Shown one piece after another: positions 41,950 through 50,958 of a stretch of DNA of 64,000 bases. Position 1 is the first letter of the stretch. Each line of letters begins with the position of its first letter. Position numbers and translations under genes: made by a program. Origin of the DNA: CAHJWH01 sp965198905 (GTDB taxonomy: Bacteria > Pseudomonadota > Alphaproteobacteria > Caulobacterales > Caulobacteraceae); the NCBI GenBank assembly GCA_965198905.1, contig OZ240678.1, forward strand, positions 3,162,001 through 3,226,000, read 5' to 3'. The notes beneath the pieces were generated by a model. It ran no database searches and had not been told where the DNA came from. It saw nothing but the letters and a program-made list of their open reading frames with translations.

Positions 41950-43058
41950 TGCTCATAGACCCACCCGTGGGCCCCGCCCCTCGCGGCGCTGTTGCGGATC
42001 GCGTCCGCCTCTGGTGGCGTTCGTCCCTCGCGACGCGGATGGGGTTCGCGCTCGGCCTGTCGGTCGCGATCGGCTACCCCCTCGACCTCCTGGTCAACTC
42101 CGGGAGGCTCGGCGTCACCCTGCGCGCCATGGAACTAGGCGGGGTGGGCGTGCTGGCCTTCGGCCTCGCCGAGCGCTGGCCCCGCCGACTGCCGAGCGGG
42201 CTGGCGCGCTGGGTTGTGCAGGTGCTGGCGGTCGGAACCGTCATGGCGCCGGCGAACCTCGTCCTCACACTCCTGGACCAAGCCCCCGGAGCGCCGTCCC
42301 TCTGGTCGAGCGGGGAGAAGCTCGGCGAATTCGGCGCTTCCACCGCCATCGCGCTGCTGATCGCGCCATGGACGGCGCTCGCGGCCCTGATCCGCCAGAA
42401 GGACGCCCTGGTCCGCAACCAGGCGCTGGCCTTCGACTTGGAGCGCAGCGAGCTGGAGCGCGAAGCGCTGGAGGCCCGGCTTCACCTGCTCCAGGCTCAG
42501 GTCGCGCCCCACTTCCTGTTCAACACCCTGGCCAACGTGCAGACCCTGGTGGACGCCGGCTCTCCGCGGGCCTCGGCTGTGCTGGCCAGTCTCACCGCCT
42601 ACCTGCGGGCGGCGGTGCCGCGCCTGCATGGACCCGTTCCCACGATGGCGGCCGAGCTGCAGCTGGTGGAGGCCTATCTGGAGCTGATGCACATGCGGAT
42701 ACCCGACCGCCTCCGCTTCAGCCTTCAGGTCGACGAGGCGGCGCGCGGTCTGCGCTGCCCGCCCATGACCCTGCTGACCTTGGTGGAAAACGCGGTGCGT
42801 CACGGCGTCGACCCCAGCGAGGACGGCGGCGAGATCGTAGTGGAGGTCAGGCGTCACGGCGACCGGTGCCTCGTGCGGGTCGCCGACACCGGCCTGGGCT
42901 TGAGCCAGGGTGCCGGCGGACTGGGGACGGGCTTGTCGACACTGCGCGAACGCCTGCGATTGAGCTTTGCGGGCGCTGTACGACTGCAGCTCGCTGAGCA
43001 GGAGCCCCACGGGGTCCGCGTGGAGCTGGACTTCCCGGCCGAGGACGCCGACGCGTGA
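41949..43058 (+). CDS. LytS/YehU-type sensor histidine kinase
   Basis: A 369-residue kinase. About four membrane helices occupy residues 25-145. A coiled coil (ALAFDLERSELEREALEARL) leads to the His_kinase domain with the phospho-accepting histidine in LLQAQVAPHFLFNTLANVQT. The C-terminal ATPase has the N box in LLTLVENAVRHGVDP and the G boxes in VADTGLGLSQGAGGLGTG. Start and stop both overlap neighbours (TGATG and GTGA), so all three genes are translationally coupled. It should phosphorylate the LytTR regulator encoded next. The signal is unknown. Confidence 0.92.
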   Translation: MLIDPPVGPAPRGAVADRVRLWWRSSLATRMGFALGLSVAIGYPLDLLVNSGRLGVTLRAMELGGVGVLAFGLAERWPRRLPSGLARWVVQVLAVGTVMAPANLVLTLLDQAPGAPSLWSSGEKLGEFGASTAIALLIAPWTALAALIRQKDALVRNQALAFDLERSELEREALEARLHLLQAQVAPHFLFNTLANVQTLVDAGSPRASAVLASLTAYLRAAVPRLHGPVPTMAAELQLVEAYLELMHMRIPDRLRFSLQVDEAARGLRCPPMTLLTLVENAVRHGVDPSEDGGEIVVEVRRHGDRCLVRVADTGLGLSQGAGGLGTGLSTLRERLRLSFAGAVRLQLAEQEPHGVRVELDFPAEDADA

Positions 43059-43840
43059 CACCGGCCCGGCCGACCGCGATGATCGCCGATGACGAGCCCC
43101 TGCTGCGCGAGGCGCTCTCCCACCAGCTGACGACGGCGTGGCCGGAGCTGGAGGTGGTCGCCCTGGCCCGCAACGGGCGCGAGGCCGTGGAGCGGTTCGA
43201 GGCGCTGCGCCCCGACGTCTGCTTCCTCGACGTCCACATGCCCGGGGTATCCGGCGTAGAGGCCGCGCGCCGGATCGGCCGGCGCGCCCACCTTGTCTTT
43301 GTCACGGCATACGACCAGTACGCCGTGGAAGCCTTCGCCCAGGGCGCCCTCGACTACCTCGTCAAGCCGGTCGAGCCCGCTCGGCTAGCGGATACCGTCG
43401 CGCGCCTGCAGGACCGCCTACGGGGCGCTCAGCCGGCGTCCGACCTGGAGCCGCTCCTGCGGCGGCTGGCCCTGCAGCTGCAGCCCCGCCCGGCCGTAGC
43501 GCCCCTGCGCTGGATCCGGGCCCAGGTCGGTCAGAAGCTCCGCCTGATCACTGTGGACGCGGTCGACTACCTGCAGTCTGACGCCAAATACACCCGTGTC
43601 GCTTGGCGGGACGAGGCCGGCCAAGCTGGGGAAGCGCTTGTTCGGACAGCGCTGAAGGAGCTGATCTCCCAGCTTGACCCCGCCGAGTTCGTCCAGATCC
43701 ATCGCGCCTTCGCGGTTCACCTGCGGGCGATCAGCCATGTGACGCGAAGCGACAACGAGACGGCTTCAGTCCACCTGAAGGGTCGCAGCGACGTCCTTCC
43801 TATCAGCCGAAGCTACGTTCACCTGTTCCGCCAAATGTAA
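43055..43840 (+). CDS. LytTR-type response regulator
   Basis: A 261-residue regulator. The receiver domain (residues 8-125) has the acidic pair in MIADDEPLLREA, the phosphorylated aspartate in VCFLDVHMPGVSG, and the lysine in DYLVKPVEP. The LytTR DNA-binding domain (about 150-258) has LRLITVDAVDYLQSDAKYTR, FVQIHRAFAVHLRAISHVTR and ISRSYVHLFRQM. The GTG start at 43055 overlaps the kinase stop. LytTR proteins bind direct repeats and usually control a nearby membrane protein. The DUF4386 gene is the obvious candidate. Confidence 0.93.
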   Translation: MTPARPTAMIADDEPLLREALSHQLTTAWPELEVVALARNGREAVERFEALRPDVCFLDVHMPGVSGVEAARRIGRRAHLVFVTAYDQYAVEAFAQGALDYLVKPVEPARLADTVARLQDRLRGAQPASDLEPLLRRLALQLQPRPAVAPLRWIRAQVGQKLRLITVDAVDYLQSDAKYTRVAWRDEAGQAGEALVRTALKELISQLDPAEFVQIHRAFAVHLRAISHVTRSDNETASVHLKGRSDVLPISRSYVHLFRQM

Positions 43841-43924
43841 GCAATGTACCCGTGATGCGGCGACCAATTGGACGGCCGCTTACAGGACTACCTTTGGAGC
43901 TCCTGTACGACTTGGGTTGGGCGC

Positions 43925-44677
43925 CTAGCTGTCGCGGACCGTACCTAAGGTGCGGCCGAAGAGGTCCAGCATCTCGGTCCAACCGCGCTCCGCCTGATCG
44001 TGGTCGTAGACGGGGAAGTCCGGCTTCATCCAGCCGTGCGCAGCCGGGTAGGTCTCCGCCCGAAACCGCACACTATGCTTGTTGAGCACCGCCTCGAACC
44101 GCTCGGCCATCTCGGGCGGATAGCTGGCGTCGTTCTCGGCTGCGCCGATGTACAGCTCTGCTTGTAGCTGTGGCGCGAGCAGGTGCGGACTGGCGGGATC
44201 GTCGGTAGCCAGGCGGCCGCCATGGAAGCTCGCCACTGCCGCAAACCGATCGGGCCAGGCGCCTGCCGCCGCTACCGCCATGCCGCCGCCCATGCAGAAG
44301 CCGACTGCGCCGATCCGGCGACCTGCCACGTCGCTGCGGCTATCTAGGTAGGCGAGCAGTGCGCCTGTATCCTGAGCCACCTTGAGGTTGTTGGTGGTCG
44401 CCATCAGCGGCCCGAGCACCGCCCGGAAGTCGCCAGCGAACACCTCCTTGGGCACGAACGGACCGTAGGGCCCATACCGGTAGAAGAGATCCGGGACCAG
44501 CACGACATAGCTCGCGTCGGCGAGCCGCTGCGCCATGTCTATCAGCGTTGGCCGGATGCCCCCCGCGTCCATGTATACGACCACGGCGGGCCAGAGGCCC
44601 TCTCCGCCAGCTGGGGTGAACAGGTACGAGGGGCACTCGCCGTCGCTGGTCCGGATCGTCAGACGCTGGTGGGGCAT
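43925..44677 (-). CDS. Dienelactone hydrolase family protein
   Basis: A 250-residue alpha/beta hydrolase. The nucleophile is a cysteine in IGAVGFCMGGGMAVAAAG, as in true dienelactone hydrolases. The aspartate is in YIGAAENDASYPPEM and the histidine in YPAAHGWMKPDFPVYD. The oxyanion region is VVYMDAGGIRPTLIDMAQRL. ATG 44677 (MPHQRLTIRTSDGECPSYLF) is preferred to the longer frame. It may open lactones or cleave related esters. There is no aromatic degradation gene nearby. It converges with the LytTR gene. Confidence 0.9.
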   Translation of the reverse strand: MPHQRLTIRTSDGECPSYLFTPAGGEGLWPAVVVYMDAGGIRPTLIDMAQRLADASYVVLVPDLFYRYGPYGPFVPKEVFAGDFRAVLGPLMATTNNLKVAQDTGALLAYLDSRSDVAGRRIGAVGFCMGGGMAVAAAGAWPDRFAAVASFHGGRLATDDPASPHLLAPQLQAELYIGAAENDASYPPEMAERFEAVLNKHSVRFRAETYPAAHGWMKPDFPVYDHDQAERGWTEMLDLFGRTLGTVRDS

Positions 44678-44756
44678 GATGGTGTTCCTTTCGCCATCGA
44701 CCTTACCCGCTAGCCGCCGTTCGGGAAAACCGGCACGAGTATGCTTGGGGGTCATG

Positions 44757-46056
44757 AATTAGCGGCGGCTATCGACTTCAAGTACAAGACCATCCCCCCG
44801 CCTGCAACGCCGCCAACCTTGCGGTGGCGCAGGCCGGGGGTCCAATCTGCCTGGCGGACGTGCGCACCGCCGTCGGTTCCACCGCCAACCAGCCGGGTAT
44901 CCGCGACGACAACACCGCCTTCGGCGAGGACACCCAGCGCGGCTACAACCAGACCGCCGCCTTCGGCTCCATCGACATCGACATCATCCCCCACGTGCTG
45001 ACGATCACCGGCGGCACCCGCTACTTCAACTACCGGGAGTCGGAGGTCGGCTCGCAGTACGGCACGGGCTCAGGCTGCGTGGACGTGCCTAACGGGCAGT
45101 GCGCGGGAAGCATCGTCAACATCGACGCCGCCCACGACAAGGTCGGCTATCATGGCTTCAAGAGCCGGGCGAACATCACCTGGGACATCACCCCGCGCAC
45201 GCTCGTCTACTACACCTTCTCGCAGGGCTTCCGCCCGGGCGCCTTCAACCGCTCCACCAGCGGCGTGGCCAAGGATTCCGCCGGCAATGCGCAGTACGAG
45301 AAGCCCAACGGCTACGCGCCGGACTCCCTGACCAACAATGAGATCGGCCTGAAGACGGAGCTGTTCGACCGCCGCCTGCAGCTGAACCTGTCCGCCTACG
45401 ACATGGACTGGGACAACGTGCAGTTCCTGTTCTTCAACCCCACCCAGCTCGGCAACACGACCTTCGGCGTCAACGGCCCGAACTACAACATCAAGGGCGT
45501 GGAGGCCCAGGTGGTCGCCCGGGTGACCGAGGAGCTGAGCCTCCAGGGCTCGGCGACCTACGACCACGACACCCAGTCGAACTCGCCCTGCCTGGTCGAC
45601 AACATCCCGACCTCGCCGGGCTACAACAGCTGCATCACTGAGGTGAAGGGCCAGCCTTTCCAGAACCCCTTCGGCTCGGTCGGCACCACGCCCGCCTTCT
45701 CGCCGGCCTTCCAGGGCAACCTGCGCGCCCGCTACGACCACACCTTCGGCCTCTACAGCGGCTACGGCATGCTGGGCGCCAGCTACACCGGCAGCATGTA
45801 CAACCAGCCGGCCACCTATCTCTCTGGCACAGGCGTGACGGTGCCCAACACCACCTACCTGCGCTACCTGCAGGCCGCCTACGTGACCGAGGACGCCACT
45901 GTCGGCGTCAAGCGCGACAAGTGGTTCGCCCAGCTGTTCGTCAACAACCTGCTGGACTCCCACGCCAGCACGTTCACCTCCTCGGCCCAGTTCATCAAGT
46001 CCGAGGTGCCGATCCGCCCGCGCACCTTCGGCCTGACCATCGGGGCCAGCTTCTGA
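44757..46056 (+). pseudogene. TonB-dependent receptor, C-terminal fragment, frameshifted
   Basis: This is the last 420 residues of an outer-membrane TonB-dependent receptor. The first recognisable piece (IDFKYKTIPP) is separated from the rest (NLAVAQAGGPICLADVRTAV) by a frameshift at the C6 run 44794-44799. The barrel strands continue to a C-terminal PIRPRTFGLTIGASF, the normal end. The signal peptide, TonB box and plug are absent, so about 400 residues are missing on the left, against the promoter of the hydrolase gene. The intact receptor at 48153-50777 is a different sequence. A terminator follows. Confidence 0.8.
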
Positions 46057-46080
46057 CGCGCGTTTGCTGCTAGACTGGAG

Positions 46081-46105
46081 AGGCGGGCGGAGGCGCCCGC
46101 CTTTT
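46081..46105 (+). terminator. Rho-independent terminator
   Basis: AGGCGGGC (46081-46088), loop GGAGGC, GCCCGCCT (46095-46102) and a short T run make a perfect 8-bp GC-rich stem. It lies 25 bp after the receptor fragment stop and 15 bp before the sulfotransferase start. Confidence 0.8.
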
Positions 46106-46119
46106 CCGACCTGGACCGC

Positions 46120-48132
46120 ATGGCCTCAACCGCCGCCCTTACCCTTTCGCCTTCCGTAGAGGCGGAACTGCCGCGCCTGCGGGCGCTGCAGAAGGCCGGC
46201 CGCCATGGCGAGGCCCTGGGCGTGGCGCAGCCGCTGCTGGCGGACTGGCCTGAGAACCGCGATCTGCTGCTGATCGCGGCGATCAGCCTGCGCCACCTGC
46301 TGCGCCTGCCCGAGGCCCTGGCGATGCTGGACCGGCTGGAGGCGGTGCAGCCGCACTTCAGCCGCCTGCACCAGGAGCGCGGCCTGTGCCGGGTGGCTCT
46401 GAAGGATGCGCCCGGCGCCATCCAGGCCCTGCTGCTGGCCGTGAACCTCAACCCGGCCCTGCCCGCCGCATGGACCATGCTGCAGGGCCTCTACCGCCTG
46501 AGCGGTGATGGGCGAAACGCCGCCACAGCCGCCGAACACGTCGCCACCCTGAAGCGCCTGCCCCCGGAGGTGGTGAGCGCCACCGCGCTGTTCCACGACG
46601 GGGAACTCGGTCCCGCCGAACAGATCGTCCGCGCCTACCTGCTGCAGCACGGCGACCATCCCGAAGCGATGCGCCTGCTCGCCCGCATCGGCATGGCGCG
46701 CGACGTGCTGGACGATGCCGAGGTGCTGCTGGAGGCGGTGCTGGCGCTAGCTCCCGACTACCAAGCGGCGCGCCACGACTACGCCCAGACCCTTGTGCAG
46801 CGGCACAAGTATGTGGAGGCCCGCGCGCAGATCACCCGCCTGCTGCAGCTCGACCCCGCCAACCTGGACTATCGCTCTCTGGCGGCCACCACCGCGGTGG
46901 GACTGGGCGAGCAGGACACGGCGATCGGTCTCTACGAGGGGATGCTCGCCGACCGGCCGAACGACCCGGACGTCCACCTGTGGCTCGCACACGCGCTGAA
47001 GACGGTGGGCCGCACGTCGGAGGCCGTGGACGCCTATCGCGCGGCGGCGGCGGCGCGGTCGGACTTCGGCGACGCCTACTGGAGCCTCGCCAACCTGAAG
47101 TCCTACCGGTTCGGCGACGAGGAGATCGCGCGGATGCGGAGGGAAGAGGCCTCGCCCGCCATTGCGCCGGCCGATCGCCACCACCTCTGCTTCGCGCTCG
47201 GCAAAGCCTTGGAGGACCGGGGTGAGACGGCGGAGTCCTGGCGCTACTACGCCCAGGGCAACGCCCTGAAGCGGTCGGAGAGCCGCTATCGGCCCGAGAT
47301 CATCGAGACCAACACAAGAAAGCAGATCGAGGTCTGCACGCCTGACTTCTTCGCCCGCCGGGTGGGCTGGGGCGCGCCGGCCCGTGACCCAATCTTCATT
47401 CTGGGCCTGCCGCGCTCGGGCTCCACCCTGCTGGAGCAGATCCTGGCCTCCCACTCCCAGGTGGAAGGCACCCAGGAGCTGGCCGACGTGCAGCGGATCG
47501 TTTTGGAGCTGCAGGGCCGCGACCTGGACTTGGACGATCCCCGCTACCCTGCCGTGCTCGCCGACATGACGGAGCAGGACTTCCGCCGCCTGGGCGACAA
47601 GTACCTGACCGACACGCAGGTCTACCGCACGGGACGGCCCATCTTCATCGACAAGATGCCTAACAACTTCCGCCACATCGGCCTGATCCAGCTGATGCTG
47701 CCCAACGCCGTGATCATTGATGCGCGGCGCGATCCGATGTCCTGCTGCTTCAGCAACCTGAAGCAGCTGTTCGCCCAGGGGCAGGAGTTCGCCTACAGCA
47801 TCGAGGACATCGCGCGCTACTACCGCACCTATCTGGAGCTGATGCGCCACTGGGACGCGGCGCTGCCCGGGCGCGTGCTGCGCGTGCAGCACGAGGACGT
47901 GGTCGCCGACCTGGAGGGCGAAGTGCGGCGGATGCTCGATCACTGTGGCCTGCCGTTCGAGCCCGCCTGCGTGGCCTTCCACAAGACCCGGCGCAGCGTG
48001 CGCACGCCGAGGTCCGAGCAGGTCCGACAGCCCATCTTCCGCGATGGGCTGGACCAGTGGAGGCCGTATGAGGCGTTGCTTGAGCCTTTGAGGACGGCCT
48101 TGGGCGATGCGCTGTCCCGCTACCGCGAATAG
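46120..48132 (+). CDS. TPR-repeat sulfotransferase
   Basis: A 670-residue protein. Residues 10-390 are tetratricopeptide-like helical repeats (for example HYAQTL-type units AARHDYAQTLVQRHKYVEAR, and WLAHALKTVGRTSEAVDAYR). Residues about 425-665 form a sulfotransferase domain with the 5'-PSB loop DPIFILGLPRSGSTLLEQIL and the 3'-PB region VIIDARRDPMSCCFSNLKQL. Such fusions are common beside TonB-dependent receptors in Caulobacterales and sphingomonads. They would transfer sulfate from PAPS to an unknown acceptor. There is no signal peptide. It converges with the receptor gene at 48153. Confidence 0.88.
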   Translation: MASTAALTLSPSVEAELPRLRALQKAGRHGEALGVAQPLLADWPENRDLLLIAAISLRHLLRLPEALAMLDRLEAVQPHFSRLHQERGLCRVALKDAPGAIQALLLAVNLNPALPAAWTMLQGLYRLSGDGRNAATAAEHVATLKRLPPEVVSATALFHDGELGPAEQIVRAYLLQHGDHPEAMRLLARIGMARDVLDDAEVLLEAVLALAPDYQAARHDYAQTLVQRHKYVEARAQITRLLQLDPANLDYRSLAATTAVGLGEQDTAIGLYEGMLADRPNDPDVHLWLAHALKTVGRTSEAVDAYRAAAAARSDFGDAYWSLANLKSYRFGDEEIARMRREEASPAIAPADRHHLCFALGKALEDRGETAESWRYYAQGNALKRSESRYRPEIIETNTRKQIEVCTPDFFARRVGWGAPARDPIFILGLPRSGSTLLEQILASHSQVEGTQELADVQRIVLELQGRDLDLDDPRYPAVLADMTEQDFRRLGDKYLTDTQVYRTGRPIFIDKMPNNFRHIGLIQLMLPNAVIIDARRDPMSCCFSNLKQLFAQGQEFAYSIEDIARYYRTYLELMRHWDAALPGRVLRVQHEDVVADLEGEVRRMLDHCGLPFEPACVAFHKTRRSVRTPRSEQVRQPIFRDGLDQWRPYEALLEPLRTALGDALSRYRE

Positions 48133-48152
48133 GCCGCCGGCCGCATGCCGGC

Positions 48153-50777
48153 CTAGTTGTGGATCGAAAAAGCGAAGCCGAACATGCGCGGCTCGCCGGC
48201 GATGTAGGTCGGCAGGCCCACGTCCTCGCCCGTGTTGCCGGCGTCCTTCAGGTAGTGGGTGTCCGACGCGTTGGTCACGAAGGCCTCCAGCCGCCAGGGC
48301 TGCGCGTCCGGCTGGTAGCGGAAGCGCAGGTCCACCAGGCCGTAGGCGTTCTGGTACTCGTTGAACACGAGCGGCCGGATCAGCGCCCCGGTGAGCAGGG
48401 CCGGGTTGGCGTTGTCGTCGTCGAAGAAGGCCTTGGTGCGGTAGACGAAGGTCGGCGTGAACTCGAACACCCCGCCCAGCGCCGGATAGCGGGCGTCCGC
48501 GCCCAGCGAGAGCATGTGGTCCGGCGTCAGGCGGAAGTGGTTGCCCTTGTAGGCCCCGGAGTCGAAGCGGGCATGGGTGTAGGTGTAGGTCCCGAACAGG
48601 TCGAGCAGGCTGTTCAGGCTGTAGTTGGCCTGGCCCTCGAAGCCGTAGTCGTCGGCGCTGCCGGCGTTGGTGGTGACGAAGGTCGTGCCCTGCTGCATCT
48701 CCGTCTGGAAGTTGGAGTAGGTATAGTAGAAGCCCGCGCCGTCGAGCTGCAGGTGGCGGTTGAACAGCAGCGCCTTGGCGCCGCCTTCGTAGTCGTTGAC
48801 GATCTCGGCCGGGACGTGGGTGAAGTTCGGATCGCCGCCGGGCGTGGACGGCGCGGTCACCGCCAGCACCTCGGGGCGGCGGCCGCGGGCGTAGGTGAAG
48901 TAGACGCTGGCGGTAGGGTCCAGCTTGTAAAGGGTGTTGAGCCGCCAGCTCAGCCCGTCGTCGGACAGGCCTTCGCGCACGGTGTCGCCGTTGTTGGCCG
49001 TGGGGTTGAGGGTTGCCCCGAAGTTGGGCAGGTTCGGCGCGCCCGGCGCCAGGGCGTCCAGCTCCAGAGCACCGTCGGCGGGATCAGTGGGGTCGGCCTG
49101 GACGTGCAGCAGGGCGCCGAGCACCGACGGGCCGCCCAGATTGCGGGCCTCGTAGCTGGTGGTCTTGTGCTCGTAGCTGTTCCTCAGGCCGCCCGAAATC
49201 TGCCATTTGTCGGTCAGGCGGTAGGTGAGATCGCCATAGATGTCGCCCTCCTCCACCCGGTTTCCGTCGGTGGACTCTTCCTGGTGGTCGGTCGAAATGT
49301 TGTTGGCCGCCGCCAGCGTCAGTGGCGCGAGGCTCGCGGGAAAGCCAAGCAGACCCAGCAGGATGGAGTTGGTCGTGTTGACGTTGTCCAGCACGGCCAG
49401 GGGGGTGGGGATCGGATTGTTGCGGTTGAGCGCGCCGGAGACGAGCGCCAAGGCGGTGCGCTCGTCCAATTCGATGGGCACCTTGTACTTGCCCTGCTCC
49501 CCGAAGCCGTTCACGCCGACGAAGCCGGTCAGGCGGTGGTCAAACGCATCGAAGTTCAGCCGGAACTCCTGGCTGATCTGGTTGTCGTAGGTGTTCTCCG
49601 CCGCGGTCAGGGCCGGGTAGGAGAAGCCGTCCGGATCGAACACCTCGTCGCTGTCGAAGTGGCGGTAGGCGGTGATGGAGGACAGGCGAAGGGCGTCGTT
49701 GATCTTGTAGTCGAGCAGGGCGGTCCCGCCGTAGACGTTCCGGTGCAGGCCGAGCCTGGACCCCTCGGAGAAGTTGGCGGGAGCGGAGAGCGCCGCGCCC
49801 GTATAGGGGCTGGTGTTCCCAAGGATTTGGCCGGTGACGGGATTGGTCGGGTAGAAGGTGGCGTTCTTGAACGAAGTTCCGTTGGGCCGGTCGTTCTGGT
49901 AGTTGAAGATGAAGTCGGCGTTCAGCTTGGCGACCGGCTTCCAGTTCACCGCCATCCGCACCGCCCCGGTGTTCACCGAGTCGTAGTCCGGGCCGCCCAG
50001 GTCGTTGTTGATATAGCCCTCGCGCACCCGGTAGCGGCCGGAGAAGCGCACCGCCAGCGTGTCGGCGAGAGGGATGTTCACCATCCCCTCCACGTCCCCG
50101 TAGTTGTAGTCGCCGCCCTCGACCCGGGCGTTCCAGTCGAAGCCCGTCTCGCTGGCCTTGTTCTGGATGATGTCCACCGCCCCGATCAGGGCGGAGCGGC
50201 CGTAGAGGGTGGACTGGGGGCCCTTGTCGACCTCCACCCGCTGCACGTCGAACAGCTCCACGAACGAGCCGCGCGACTTGGAGATGTCCACCCCGTCCTG
50301 GAAGATGGAGACGCGCGGCTCGTCGGTGGCGTCGCCGCTATCGGTGGTGATGCCGCGCATGACGAAGCCCGAATTGTTGGGCGACTGGTTCTGGACGTAG
50401 AAGCCCGGGGTGAACTGCGACAGGTCGTGGAAGTCGCGCACGTTCAGCTTGTCCAGGAACGCGCCGGTATAGGCAGTCATGGTGATCGGCACGTCGATGG
50501 CGTTCTGCTGGCGCTTCTGCGCAGTCACCACGACTTCGGAGATCTGGCCCGAGGCGATCTGGTTGGTGGTCTCCGCCGGCGACGGGTTGGGCTGACCACG
50601 GGTCAGCGCCGGGCTGTTCGCCGAGGCGCCGGGGGGCGGGGCGTCGGCCTGGGCCGAAGCAGTTTGGGCCGAAACGGTCTGGTATGAAGCGGTCTGGGCC
50701 CAGGCGGGCGCCGACAGGAGCGCGCTCAGGCCTGCGCCGAGCAGCAAGGCCGAACGGGTCGTCCGATGTGTACGCAT
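48153..50777 (-). CDS. TonB-dependent receptor
   Basis: An 874-residue outer-membrane receptor. The signal peptide is LLLGAGLSALLSAPAWAQ. A short tandem repeat (QTASY, QTVSA, QTASA) and the TonB box SEVVVTAQKR follow. The plug is at about 75-190 (VRDFHDLSQFTPGFYVQNQS, VEVDKGPQSTLYGRSALIGA), and a 22-strand barrel ends RMFGFAFSIHN. The length is normal. It is divergent from the PhoD gene (181 bp) and convergent with the sulfotransferase. The substrate is unknown. The context suggests a phosphate or sulfate ester or another scavenged nutrient. Confidence 0.93.
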   Translation of the reverse strand: MRTHRTTRSALLLGAGLSALLSAPAWAQTASYQTVSAQTASAQADAPPPGASANSPALTRGQPNPSPAETTNQIASGQISEVVVTAQKRQQNAIDVPITMTAYTGAFLDKLNVRDFHDLSQFTPGFYVQNQSPNNSGFVMRGITTDSGDATDEPRVSIFQDGVDISKSRGSFVELFDVQRVEVDKGPQSTLYGRSALIGAVDIIQNKASETGFDWNARVEGGDYNYGDVEGMVNIPLADTLAVRFSGRYRVREGYINNDLGGPDYDSVNTGAVRMAVNWKPVAKLNADFIFNYQNDRPNGTSFKNATFYPTNPVTGQILGNTSPYTGAALSAPANFSEGSRLGLHRNVYGGTALLDYKINDALRLSSITAYRHFDSDEVFDPDGFSYPALTAAENTYDNQISQEFRLNFDAFDHRLTGFVGVNGFGEQGKYKVPIELDERTALALVSGALNRNNPIPTPLAVLDNVNTTNSILLGLLGFPASLAPLTLAAANNISTDHQEESTDGNRVEEGDIYGDLTYRLTDKWQISGGLRNSYEHKTTSYEARNLGGPSVLGALLHVQADPTDPADGALELDALAPGAPNLPNFGATLNPTANNGDTVREGLSDDGLSWRLNTLYKLDPTASVYFTYARGRRPEVLAVTAPSTPGGDPNFTHVPAEIVNDYEGGAKALLFNRHLQLDGAGFYYTYSNFQTEMQQGTTFVTTNAGSADDYGFEGQANYSLNSLLDLFGTYTYTHARFDSGAYKGNHFRLTPDHMLSLGADARYPALGGVFEFTPTFVYRTKAFFDDDNANPALLTGALIRPLVFNEYQNAYGLVDLRFRYQPDAQPWRLEAFVTNASDTHYLKDAGNTGEDVGLPTYIAGEPRMFGFAFSIHN

Positions 50778-50958
50778 GAAGCTGCCCCCGCTTCGGGGTA
50801 GCTGCGGTTTGCGACAGCTCCGGAAAGCTGGCGCGACGAAACCGTGACGACCCCGTCTGCAGGACGAGGCGCGGCGAGGGGCCGCACTAAGGCCGCGTAC
50901 GTGATCGCCAAACCGTCATCGCGGACCGCTACGCCCGCGGCGAGCCAGGAGACCGCCC

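Noticed and set aside
48159..50687. 842-codon open frame antisense to the TonB-dependent receptor
   Set aside because: Its Val/Arg/Gly-rich product is typical of a reverse-strand shadow. The receptor on the other strand has clear domains.
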